A stretch of 64,000 nt of DNA from Haemonchus contortus (Eukaryota; Nematoda; Chromadorea; Rhabditida; Trichostrongylidae). Made by a program: the position numbers and the translations under genes. The notes beneath the pieces are model-generated. The model did no database searches and was not told the origin of the DNA. It saw only the letters and a program-made list of their open reading frames with translations. The stretch is taken from positions 26,338,897 to 26,402,896 of the forward strand of contig LS997563.1 of the NCBI GenBank assembly GCA_000469685.2, in the 5' to 3' direction. The number at the start of each line of letters is the position of its first letter. Position 1 is the first letter of the stretch. Positions 1 to 10,183 of the stretch are shown in pieces.

Positions 1-1914
1 AAATCCTTTCCCATGATTGATAATTTGCCACCTTCACAGCCCAGCATCAGTGAAAAAAATACTGCCAAATATTATGAACGTACCAAAAAAAGTAAATCAA
101 TATCTGGAATTTTTATTAGCCCACGATCCAGTTTTTGGAATGTTCTTTGACATAAACTTGACTTCGGCACTTACCGGCGCTCAATAGCTTATCATCGATT
201 CTCTCAAAAAGATGTTATTCAAGTCTGTTTCACTCCATTACCTCATTTTATGGAGACTTCAAACAGTTAAAACATTTTGTTTACTTCCAGATTTCTAGCA
301 TACAAGCTCAGTATCTTAAACGGTCACGCTTATGACCCTCTTCCAGACCCCCTTCCTTCCAGCTCTGATGTTGGTTCTTTTTTTTCATTTCATCATGCTT
401 ATTTGAGCTTCCTTTCATTATGACAAAAACATACCACCCTAAATTTTGGCTAATTTAAAAAGAAATGAGAAGGCGACTTCAGCATAAGTTTGACTACACG
501 TGGACTATCGTATTTTCTTTTCTTCTGGCTGTTTGAAGAATTGGAATTGCTAGGCCCACTCATCACAGTTGCGTTTTACAGCTGCTTGGTGAGCTTATGA
601 GAAGGAAAACTTTCAATTTACGGTTTTTATGGTTGATTAGCCAAGGCTAAGCTAATAAGAAGGTTAGGTCGCCCACAAGCTCACATTTTGAGCAAGAACC
701 AGAACCATGTAAGATTGCTTCCTCTACTGCCCCAATGGGAAACAACCCTAATGCGCTATCACAAAAGATGTTCCAGTTACAGTTGCGATCCAAATCCCAA
801 ATCTATGAATATAAGCGCACTCACTACAAATCGGATGTTAATTCGTACTCTTCGATCAAGATTGAACAAAATCATGGTGGCTGGGTTTCTATCCTGGTGC
901 TTTAATTCCAAGAGTTGTAAGTTCTCGGGCCAAATGCAGGCAAATTATGAAATTTGAGAGAGAAGGATAAGCCCAGACACCTACAGGTTACCATATGTGG
1001 AGTGAGTCTGCCACCCGAATGCTCAGACCGCGCCATCAAGCGTCTGAGAACTCCTACTGTGTCTAAACCACAAATGACTATCCTATCTGTCTGATGACCT
1101 TATATGACGCTCTGACGAAATTGAAGTGGAATAGCTTAACCAGGTTTATATGAGAGGAGAATGATCCAGTCTAACTGGAAACATAATTTGAGCCGAACTT
1201 CGCCGAAGGAAGGCAGGGTGTGAACGTAACCCACATAAAAAATACGCAAAGCCGAGCCAAATTGGAACGTCATAAAAAGCGAGCAGAGTCTATCAAAAGA
1301 AGAACGATCAATTTTATGGAAGGTGGTGGGCGGCAAAGTCAGATAAAAAGTTATATTGTGTTAAGAAACGTACCAGATCTATGAAAAGGAAGGGTAGAGA
1401 CCAGAAGTGGTTGAAACCGTGGGCACCACAGCTTCAACCACGTCGAGATGGACGGCGCTGATGCCAAAATCTACCTTTTCTCCAGAGTCTTACAAAAATT
1501 CGGTGGACGCTACAGAGGAAAATAAAAGAGTTAGGTGGACGCCATAAAGGAGAGAAATAGAGATCAAATCTCCATAAAAGAAATAGAGATCAAATCTCCA
1601 TAAAATAAAAGGCCTACAGCCATGAAATATTGGAACAGTTTCAACAGGCGTGGCATTGGGGATAGCCCTTCGTTAAAGAATTAATCGCGTCCAATATGAG
1701 GAAGTCTGTCAATTCACGAATATCGGTTTTTTCATTACATTTATTTGAAGGATGGCTGTTAGGTTGCCTGCAAGGAATCCTTGCGCAAGCCCTAGATTAC
1801 ATAAGGAGATGCAGCCTCACTTCCATATGAAAGTCGAACTCGCGGAACAACCTACTCATCAACATTTCTACCAATTAAGACGGCATTTGGGGAAATAATA
1901 TAAGTATCAAATAC
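1..1914. other. Gene-poor stretch
   Basis: No open frame here has recognisable protein similarity or believable splice structure. Apart from the short tandem duplication near 1553 nothing stands out. It may be intron or intergenic sequence. Confidence 0.4.
1553..1604. repeat. 26-bp tandem duplication
   Basis: The 26-bp unit AGAAATAGAGATCAAATCTC plus CATAAA occurs twice head to tail (1553-1578 and 1579-1604) without mismatch. A looser duplication (GGTGGACGC... ATAAA) lies just upstream, so slippage or unequal exchange seems to have acted here repeatedly. Confidence 0.85.
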
Positions 1915-2105
1915 AGTGAAAAAAATCCCAGTAGTTATAACGAGGTTTAAATTCTTACGCAAAGCTGGGTCCACCTTAGGTTTTTCTGGCTCGTTCTCTG
2001 AGTTCGATGATGGTCCGGTTTGCTCGCCTTCTTGAGTGTGCTTTTCATTTTCATGACTATCAGCTTCTTTATGTCCATTGTCACGAGTTCTTATCCATCG
2101 AACCA
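1915..2105 (-). CDS. Possible internal exon, unidentified
   Basis: I do not recognise this product. On the minus strand an open frame runs from a plausible acceptor (TTTTCCAG) to a plausible donor (ACT|GTATTT). It encodes a charged, Glu/Ser/Asn-rich stretch followed by a short hydrophobic segment (NLNLVITTGIFFT), as expected just before a membrane span. A second frame (2091-2285) with FFNALCEAGS could be an upstream exon. A mitochondrial inner-membrane protease N-terminus was considered, but no diagnostic motif is visible. It could equally be a chance frame. Confidence 0.22.
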
Positions 2106-3706
2106 CTGGAAAATCGAGTTTCTCTTTCTATAGGTTGAAAATGGTAGGAATTCAATAATTGCAATAAGTTCTTCAAAACGAACTTGGTCACATAAACTTA
2201 TGTTAACTTTGCGAAGGTGCTCAAACAAAAGCACATATAAATGGTAAACTGAGCCTGCTTCACAAAGAGCGTTGAAGAATTGCAATATACTGGAGTGAAG
2301 AGGTCGCCTAGTACCTTTACTTTACAGCTAGCAATGAAAATGAGGAAGTTTTTTTAATTTTTTGAACTACTCTGCTTGCTTTTCTCTAAGCCCAGTGATG
2401 AGCCAACCATGAAGTAAAATAGTTGAGAACCGTCAAAGGAATGACAGAACTGGACCTGGTTTTTTATATTTTAGAATTTGCTCTCATAGTTTAGTTTCAT
2501 GAGCGTTCCAGGTGGGAGAAAGCCTCCGGATTGGGAAAACAACTTAGTTCCTGGTGATTACAGCAGTAAACTTCCCACGGAAATTGCTAGGAACTCCACT
2601 TTCTAACTGAATATTCTTCGATATGGTCTCTCATGCTGTAACAATCAACTACCAACTACAGGATCTACTAGTTGCTCGGTACATTTAAAAGGCGAAACTC
2701 GCCAGAGGTGTTGCAATTTTGTTTTCTTAATAAAACGGCCAACAAATACTTTTCCATACGAAATCAAACACACTGCATTCATCAATAAAAGCCGTGTTAC
2801 TGGAATTTGACAAATAGTTCGCCAGTGCACATGGTCGAGTGGGCAGCATCACGGAGTGTGTTGTGGAAAAAAGACGCCGCAATATGGCCCTTCGAAGGCG
2901 ATTTAAAGGGACCATCACTTCCTGTAAGATTTTCCATCAGTCAAAAATGAACATTGTATCCAACCTAAACTTGCAAGGACTTCAATAGAATTTGTAAACA
3001 AAACTGTCCAGGAATAAGAGAAAAAGAGAAGATCGCGGGCACCATTGAAAGGGTCGAATTCATCCAGGAAAGAGCACATAGACCACGCAATTAGAGAAGT
3101 TTGAAAAAAGGCAGTCTGGCTCGACATCGATGTTCCCCAAGTCCCTCGGCGGTCACGGCGTGTCAGAGGATGGCAATTATAAGCTGCGCATTGTGCTCCG
3201 ATTACATGATGCGTGCGTGATCTCGACTGGAGCACGAAATCTCTGGGGAGCAGTAAATTGGTTCATTTTCTCTCAAAGCTATTCCCATTCGACCTTTTCT
3301 TTGGATTCAAATGGACGCTCATGCACCTTGAAGCCACTTGTTGATGCTCTGCAACTGTTTTGGTATCTTTAGTTACTTTAGCGTATAAATAATCAGTAAT
3401 CAGCTTAAGACTCGCGCTTTAACCAACACCCTAAGAACTAATGGACGAGTTTTGCAGGGTAATTTGTACCGGAACTATCTGGCTTTTGTGGTTTGTACCT
3501 GGAGCCGAGCATCAAACCTCCGTTTTCTCATCTTCGTGATGATAGGAGCCCAATAGGTGGAATAACATTTGTTCTCCATTACACGAAAACCCAGAAATCC
3601 GTTTTAGCACAACTCGAGTATGGGCGCCGTTGCAAGGGGGAGGATGCTTGTGGGAGGTTGAGTCCAGTTGCCACTCTTTTTTCTCTCGATGGAATGTGCG
3701 CTTTTA
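2106..3706. other. No supported gene
   Basis: Several minus-strand frames of 60-106 codons overlap here. None shows a family motif or a consistent exon chain. The 2915-3235 frame has a CxxxxC pair but no complete zinc finger. Confidence 0.4.
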
Positions 3707-4092
3707 GGGTCCGGAAACATCTCCCCGAAGACGGCGTCGCGCACGCCGGACCCGCCGCGTATCGCAGGGTTGCGATATAAGATTGGAGCGCGCAATTTGT
3801 GAGGTAGGGAGTCCTTCAATTATTCGAATTGGCTGGCCGCTCCCTTCAATTCCAATGCGGTATTGAACGTCGTTTATATAGGAGGGGTCATTCTAATTAA
3901 TCAAGTCTGATAAACATGAAAACGAAAAAGAAACAGAAGAAAAAACGATTAAATCCAATCAAAAAACAAGGCAATCAACGAAAAATATTGCCTCATATCG
4001 AGTGGCGGGGGGCGGGGTGAGTACGGTAATTGCAGTGACATTTGCCGCATGCCGCAAGGGAGAATGCCGCAATCGGGGGGAAGTTCCGTTAC
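3707..4092. repeat. Dispersed repeat family R1, copy A
   Basis: About 385 bp that recurs in direct orientation at 13935-14310 with many point differences. Shared blocks include GATTGGAGCGCGCAATTTGT, CGTTTATATAGGAGG, GAAACAGAAGAAAAAACGAT and GCCGCATGCCGCAAGGGAGA. No open frame is conserved between copies and no terminal inverted repeats are seen. It is probably a nonautonomous mobile element or a fragment of one. Confidence 0.85.
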
Positions 4093-4124
4093 TCGCGCTT
4101 TAAAGAAAGGTGGAGTAGTGGAGT

Positions 4125-4275
4125 GTGGCGCACTACCACACACGCATGGTCACAGGATCGAATCTGAGATCCATGTCCACTGAGCTAACCAAACTTTCTA
4201 CTCCTCCGGGGTTGTTTAACTGGTACCAGACTTGTTGGGAGGATAGAAGCCCTGACCTGTACATCAATTGCTCAA
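4125..4275 (-). repeat. SINE-like dispersed repeat R2, copy A
   Basis: The block CTCCGGGGTTG...AACTGGTACC...CTGAC recurs at 21619-21695. On the minus strand it is followed by TTAGCTCAGTGG (4177-4188), a good RNA polymerase III A-box, and AGATTCGATCC (4155-4165), close to a B-box. The two boxes are much nearer together than in a tRNA and no cloverleaf can be drawn, so this is a tRNA-like repeat rather than a tRNA gene. Confidence 0.55.
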
Positions 4276-4679
4276 AACCTAAACCATATATTTCAAATCA
4301 ATGTGTTGGGTAGTTCGGAAGGTATTCTCCGTTCTTGTAGTCCCTGAGTCTATCAATTGTTGTACAGAAGAACCTAACCTTATTAAGTATATATTTTTCC
4401 AAAAGAGTACGTCTTCCCCTAGTCTCTGACTAGATCCTGTCAACATTCCCTAGAGTCTGTTCGTATAGGGCTTGAGTAAAATTGATGACCATCGCGTGCA
4501 TTTCCGGCACCCGATGCTTTTCTTGCACCGCAATGGCATGAGCGTGGCTCAAGCCGCGATAAGCATTTGTACCGTTTGAGTAGACAACGCCCTAGGGAAA
4601 AGTACGCTGCGTTAGTGGTTTGTGGAGTCTAGACAGGTGAATCAACCCTCGAAGATCGGCAGTGCTCAGGGTAGCTATC
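4276..4679. other. Nothing recognised
   Basis: Neither strand shows an open frame with family similarity, a repeat shared with the rest of the window, or a convincing splice pair. Confidence 0.4.
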
Positions 4680-5290
4680 ATTAGTTGAAAACGCCCAAAA
4701 CAAAATGTTAGTCGAAACGAATCGGCACATCACTATTCGTGAAATAGGAAAAAGACTTTATGCTCGAAATCAATCATCCATGGCCTTTCGATGGAACTCG
4801 ATTCTGCTCAGCGCCAAAATATTTGGGCAACTGAGCAACGAAATGAGCGAGCGCATGGACCGTGCCTCGTGTGCGACTCTTTGCCCAAACGGGACAAAAA
4901 TGAGCTGTTTCTAAAACGCATGAAGATGGGGGACGAAAAGTGGGTCGTGAACAACAACGTGGAGCGGAAACGATCAAGAAGCCTTTCCAGTGAGTCCACA
5001 AACCACTATTAAAGTCAAAATTCAGGAGCGGGAGATTATGTAGTGTTGTTGGTGTGATTGAGAGGGAACCATTCATCATCCTCAAAATCAAACGATAGCT
5101 TCAGAAAGGTAATGTACTCGACTGGACAATTCGAAGGTAGCGATAGAACAAAACCGTCCCGAAAGGGCCAATTGTAGGACCACAGGATAACTACAGACCA
5201 CACGTATTTTTCGACACTCGTAGCTCCGCTTGGATGCCTTACCACACCACCATATAGTCCGGAAATAGCACCATAAGACTATCACTTAGA
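4680..5290 (+). mobile_element. Decayed mariner transposase fragment
   Basis: Translation in shifting plus-strand frames gives mariner transposase landmarks in order. These are an N-terminal LVETNRHITIREIG helix-turn-helix-like stretch, the GDEKWVV block that carries the first catalytic aspartate (about 4929-4950), NNNVERKRS, and then NQTIASE and IEQNRPERANCRT. Stop codons and frameshifts interrupt the frame, and the last catalytic motif (SPDLAPSDYHLF in the family) is not found. I see no terminal inverted repeats. This is an inactive relic of the IS630-Tc1-mariner superfamily. Confidence 0.72.
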
Positions 5291-5774
5291 TAGTTTCTGC
5301 AGAATTCTTTGAGTATCGTTCAATTCGCTATAAGACTGCGAAACGCACCTGAGAGTAGTTTTCCATTTTAAGCCAATTATTACTCCATTACCATATCTAC
5401 TCAAATTGACATTACATTACTTAACTTTGAGTGCATTATATATTCTAGACCTTGATCCTGCGTCAGCTTTGGGAGACCTACTTTCTGCTTATCACATGGT
5501 CGGAGTTGGGAAAGGGAGACCGCGAATGCAAAATTCTATAACAATTTTTATTTTTGGAAGATGTGGAAACCAAAATGTTCGGGAAGGCAACATGAAATAT
5601 TATACCGTACAAATTTCCATTTCTCCGTCTTGCTTACCACCTGCTTCATTTTTATCCAGTGATCCTGCTATCAAAAGAAACAGAATGGATGAATACTACC
5701 GCCGAGGAGGGAGGACGGAACATTCACAAAATACTGGATGGACGCGGCAAACCTTGCGGCGAAAGTAGTGGTGA
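5291..5774. other. Nothing recognised
   Basis: One plus-strand frame (5406-5768) is open for 120 codons but shows no motif or splice context, and ends beside the piggyBac left TTAA. I consider it a chance frame. Confidence 0.35.
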
Positions 5775-5778
5775 TTAA

Positions 5779-7087
5779 CATGTTGCGCACCGGTGCCTCT
5801 GCGATTTTCCGACGCGCGTGGCGAAGCGATTTTTTTTCGGCTCGCGGCGTGCATCACCATGTGGTGTAGTTGGCCACACGGAACGGGTTTTTCCGACGTT
5901 GTGAATTCTCTACTGTTGGAATCCGATTTTTTCTAAAAAGTTTTCGCATAAGGACAACAACATACTTGTCTAACACTCAGTGATTCAGGAGATATTTTGT
6001 TGGTCAAGTGTGTGTCCTGAATCTAGATCTAATAAACTCTTCTTAGTGCTTAATCTTGCGCCAACAATTCCAGCCGGCCGAAGTTTCTTGACTTCAAAGT
6101 ATCCCGACAAGACGGAAAGTGGCTTCCTTCCACACATCGACTTTGTGTCCCCTCGTCTCATTCTAGGAGAGCATCTTTAAGTCCAATGAAAATCTGTTAT
6201 CGATTCTGGTAGTATTCCAGATGGAAGCTTTGGAGAACTATTCGTGCAACTGCTTATTGATAGCGATGAAGAAGCAGACAGTGAAGATGTTTCAGGAGCT
6301 CCTGATGGTTTGCTCGCTGATGATGAAGATAGTGAAGGGGAATCTGAAGCCGGTTGGTCCTCGACTATAGTTCAACCAAGTTTGGTACCTTTCACCGAGG
6401 AGAATGGAATCCAAAACTATGATGTCTATGCATTCAGCAATCCAATGAGTCTCTACAAGTTATTCATGGCAGACGAATCGGTGAAAGTGGTGATTGAAGA
6501 ATCGAACCGTTGTGGATCCGCCAAGTATTCGACTTGGTCTGTGCTCGAAGAGTAGGATTCTATAAGTTCTTAGCCATTTGATTTCCATTTGTTTTCATAT
6601 GAGCATCGAGAAGAGGTCTAGTCTCAGAGAATAGTGGTCTACAGGAATTATATACAGCGGATCTTTCGCAGCGAAATTGATGGCGAGGAACCGTTTCATT
6701 GAGATTTCGAACTCTCTCCACTTCGCCGACAACGATACCTCGGACAAGAGACAAAATTATTATCGGAGCGTTTGCGAGTTCCATTTCTATCACATATGTC
6801 CGGTTGCATTAGTTTGAATACGAGTACAATGATTATTGTAATTAGTTCACAAGAGTACGGAAGAAATGTTACAATAAAACTTGTTAGTAGCGTTAGATTC
6901 GTGATTAATATTATGATGTATGGACGCTCCACATTTTCTCAGCTGTTGCAGTCTCAAGCAGTTATGTTGTTCAGCATGTTCGAAAACAGATGTTTGTTGA
7001 TTTTGGCTAGTATTGCTCCATAAAGAAAATAGAAATTCGAGTGTGAATTTCATGCATCACCATGTGATGCCCTCGGTACGCAATGTG
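5779..7087 (+). mobile_element. piggyBac-family DNA transposon relic
   Basis: The element is bounded by TTAA at 5775-5778 and 7088-7091, the hallmark piggyBac target duplication. Its ends form imperfect inverted repeats: CATGTTGCGCACCG on the left against CACATTGCGTACCG on the right, 11 of 14 matching. Subterminal GCATCACCATGTG motifs occur near both ends, at about 5850 and 7053. Inside are piggyBac-like transposase remnants at 6244-6790. At about 1.3 kb it is far shorter than an autonomous element, so it is internally deleted and inactive. Confidence 0.8.
6244..6790 (+). pseudogene. piggyBac-like transposase N-terminal remnant
   Basis: The frame at 6244-6555 encodes an acidic DSDEEADSEDVSGAPDG region. 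It is followed by PFTEENGIQNYDVYAFSNPM, the usual entry to the piggyBac catalytic region, and by LFMADESVKVVIEESNR, matching the family's pattern before its conserved asparagine-arginine. A stop at 6553-6555 and a frame change separate this from a second piece at about 6668-6780 with MARNRFIEISNSLHFADND, again piggyBac-typical. The catalytic aspartates and the C-terminal cysteine-rich domain are missing. It is not expected to make an active transposase. Confidence 0.78.
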
Positions 7088-7098
7088 TTAAAACGACT

Positions 7099-7387
7099 GG
7101 CTGCTTTCATAGTCCGCCGGCGTACCGGCGTGCCAGCCGAGGCAGTGCTAGGGGGAGGAGGGAGGTAGACCGTGGGTCGACGCGGTCGCGTCGCGCTCGT
7201 TCCCCTTCGAAGGGCTGTAAACAAAGAGAGACAAGTTCAAAAACCATTTGTACAAGTCTCTAGTTGTTTGGTTTTCGATCCCGTTCTTCTTTGTTTTCAG
7301 CCCTTCGACCGACCGTCTGCCTTCCTCCCCTCCCCTAGCACTTTCTCGGCCGGCATGCCGGCACGACGGCGGACTATGAAAGCAGCC
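7099..7387. mobile_element. Palindromic MITE, family M1 copy 1
   Basis: This 289-bp foldback element starts GGCTGCTTTCATAGTCCGCC and ends with the inverted partner GGCGGACTATGAAAGCAGCC. The arms continue inward as a near-complete palindrome, for example CCTAGCACTTTCTCGG against CCGAGGCAGTGCTAGG, and AAGGGCTGTAAACAAAG against CTTTGTTTTCAGCCCTT. It is flanked by the direct repeat ACT on both sides. It encodes nothing credible. Copies 2 and 3 are at 15842 and 24101. It begins 7 bp after the piggyBac right TTAA. Confidence 0.85.
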
Positions 7388-10107
7388 ACTCTGGCCCCTA
7401 TCATTGGGGCACAAATTTGAAGTGGGGTAGATAAGTAGCATCAGCATCAGCTACCTATCCAATCTAATTGAAACCAGTGTCCCAATGATAGGCGTCAAAG
7501 CCGTCTAAATCACCACGAATTTCGCTGCGCGGTTAGCCGCGTCCATCCAGTATCGGGTGAATGTACCCATACCCCCGAAGAGAGTAGCCGATTCTCTCGT
7601 GATTAACTGCAGCGACAAAGCGGGATTCTCATCAAGAGCGGATATGCCAAGGTTCTACCGATACTCCAATCGACTAGCAAACAATACACCCGCTGCAGTC
7701 TTCAAAAAAAGTGGAAGTACCAAAATGCGCAAAAATGAAGTCACGCTGAAGAGGCGGGTCTCGGTCTCGCCAAAAATCCCGCAAAAGCTGAATTGTTACT
7801 GTCCAAAACAAAACTAGGGAGGGGTCTCGCACAGGAGACGGGCAGTAGGAACGGTTTTCTTCGTACATTGGTTCGTATGATTAAGAGGCAAAACGAACCA
7901 ATTTTTGTTTTTTCGTCTTGTTTTATATGCTAACCTAAGGCCTTTGTCTCTCTCTCTAATTTGTGTAATCGATCCGCCGCACGCGGCTGTCGCGGACCAT
8001 TTGCCTCGTTATAGCAGTTCTAGCGTTCTTCATACAGCTCAGTCGTGCGATTATTACTTCAGGCACGAATCTACTGTTATTTCTTTAGTTTCTGTTTTTC
8101 GTACTTGCTGCCGCATTCTGCTACATTCCTTCGCGCGCGGCGTCTCTCTCGCCGCGACGCAACAGTTTCGTTCCTACTGCACCACACCCTGTAAGTTCAG
8201 GCGCGAATCGCCTTCAAATTGCTTCTGGAGTATTTCCGAAAGGTTGTCCACGAATCCAATTCACAGTAAATTTTAACTGAGGGATCTTGAGCTGTGTTTG
8301 GTCAGGCTATTTGGAACGACTGCAAGTAATGAAAAAAGGCGAACTGCGTGCTAAGAACTACCGTGTAAACGCTCTGACAAGAAATGGAGATGGATCGAGG
8401 GAATGATCTCCCTATTCCTGCTTTTTGAAGTGATCTGCGCTCTCCGTTCCCGGGTGGCGGTATGTCTCCCCTTGGCGATCGGCAGTGGTTTCGCGGCATT
8501 TACCTAAATTTGCCCTGGGAATGCGAATATTCCCTTTCACAGCTTGTGATGCTTGCAGCACTTGGGCGCAGCACGCTTTCATGGTTGATGAACCCACCAA
8601 GTCTCAACTCCATTCATGCACGCGTGTATGGTTCGTTTAGGGGTCGTGACATTTTTATTCATCTGTCTCGGTTCTCAGTTAGTCGCCTATCCGCGACCAT
8701 TGAGAGCTGCTGTATTCGTCTCGGCTCCTTTATCGAGACAGAGTTCAGCACTCGATTGAGTTATGTCAAAACATTCTAGATTGTTCTCAAGAAGTATCGT
8801 TAGTTACTAATTGTTATTACTACCATCATCGAGACACTTTAACTTTATATCTCTAGGCTGTAAAATGGCTGTCCAATCCAAGACGGCTTAAGCTGGTAAT
8901 CTGTGCGGTTGCATCGGAAGCGGATACTTGAAAACTGATGAAGCACTCAGAAGAGCAAGTGCGACATTATCGAATTAAACAACACAAGAAAGTCTAGTCA
9001 TCTCCATTTCGTTTTAGGGACAGGAGTAGAATTACTCCATGGAATATGCAATATGCATGGGAATTGGTAAGAGTCGACAAACTGCCTACTGCGGATTTGT
9101 CACTGCAGTGGGCATTGTCGTCAATCTTCACAAAAGTTCAACGGCTCACATCCCAAGCTTGCAACCAAAAAGATGTGGCTTAGCGCCAGTGCTGACCGTC
9201 TTCGACCCCATCTCAAAATTATACTATGACGAAGATATGTTGAAGGTACTTTGAATGGAGACCGAGAAGCGCTGGAAGTAGCCGTTTCTCTGGAAGATCG
9301 TCGGTAACTTTATTGTACGAAGAGCACCATACGTGGTCTACAACCCCGAAAGCCCCTTACAAACGATAGAGTTGAAAGTTTGAATCTCTTCCTATATAGG
9401 ATTATAAGACTTGATATTGTTTACAATTTCATTACCACACGAGTTGATATTGTGCCTTTTTCTCTAACGAAGTTTTTCCTATGGATCTACAGTCCATGTT
9501 CTATGCCACTCGGAAGGTATCGACAGCATTATAGAGTGGTGTAATAAGATTGTAACCATCGCAACAGCCATGATGAGGTTTAAACAAGAGAGAAGTTTGA
9601 GACCATAACAGGATGCCTTTCTTGAAGAACAACTACAATTTGGGTTGGAAAATACAAATTCGATCAGGCCGATCTAGTTCTTCAATTGGGTTGTCACTTT
9701 GCAAACCTTAAATCCATCCTGAACCATAAACGTTCTTGAAGCGAAGCACAGCATAAGACGAGGCCTTAGAATTTGATACTGCACAGTGAAGATCTTGCGA
9801 GTGATATACAACATAACCTGAAAACATATAATTTTATGCGAGAAACTCCGGTTTAAGAAAAATTACGTTACTTTTGTAACAGCGTGATACGTAAACAACT
9901 TGTTTCCATGAGTCCCCTTGATCAGGTGTGAAGTCAATGGTTGTAGTTCTGTTAAATGATCATCAATGTGGCAGGCAACTTTTACGCTTTGTAAGTGAAG
10001 GGAGCCAAGGTTATTACAAGTACAAAAACAAAGGTGAAGGCAGGTGAAATGAGTTGTTGAAATTGCCGCCACCGCCGGCGAGAAATGTTGATGCTGGTAA
10101 GCGTGCG
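7388..10107. other. No supported gene; upstream region of dyf-13
   Basis: Open frames of 60-123 codons occur on both strands without motifs or consistent splicing. A (TC)n run lies near 7950. The last 30 bp lead into the X-box of the ciliary gene. Confidence 0.4.
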
Positions 10108-10121
10108 GTTGTCATGGTAAG
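10108..10121 (+). promoter_or_regulatory. X-box (RFX/DAF-19 site)
   Basis: GTTGTCATGGTAAG is a near-palindromic 14-mer fitting the X-box pattern GTNNYY-AT-RRNAAC with only the last base differing. X-boxes bind the RFX factor DAF-19 and drive ciliary genes in nematodes, usually within about 250 bp of the start. This one is 62 bp from the proposed ATG of an intraflagellar-transport gene. Site and gene identity were found independently and support each other. Confidence 0.75.
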
Positions 10122-10183
10122 CCTTGACGTGAATTCTCTACCTCTGCCCCGTTCCATTGCTCCACTACCCTTCATACAAAAAA

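Noticed and set aside
2915..3235. Possible zinc-finger (THAP-like) ORF on the minus strand
   Set aside because: One CxxxxC pair without the partner Cys/His or the family's conserved aromatic and proline residues.
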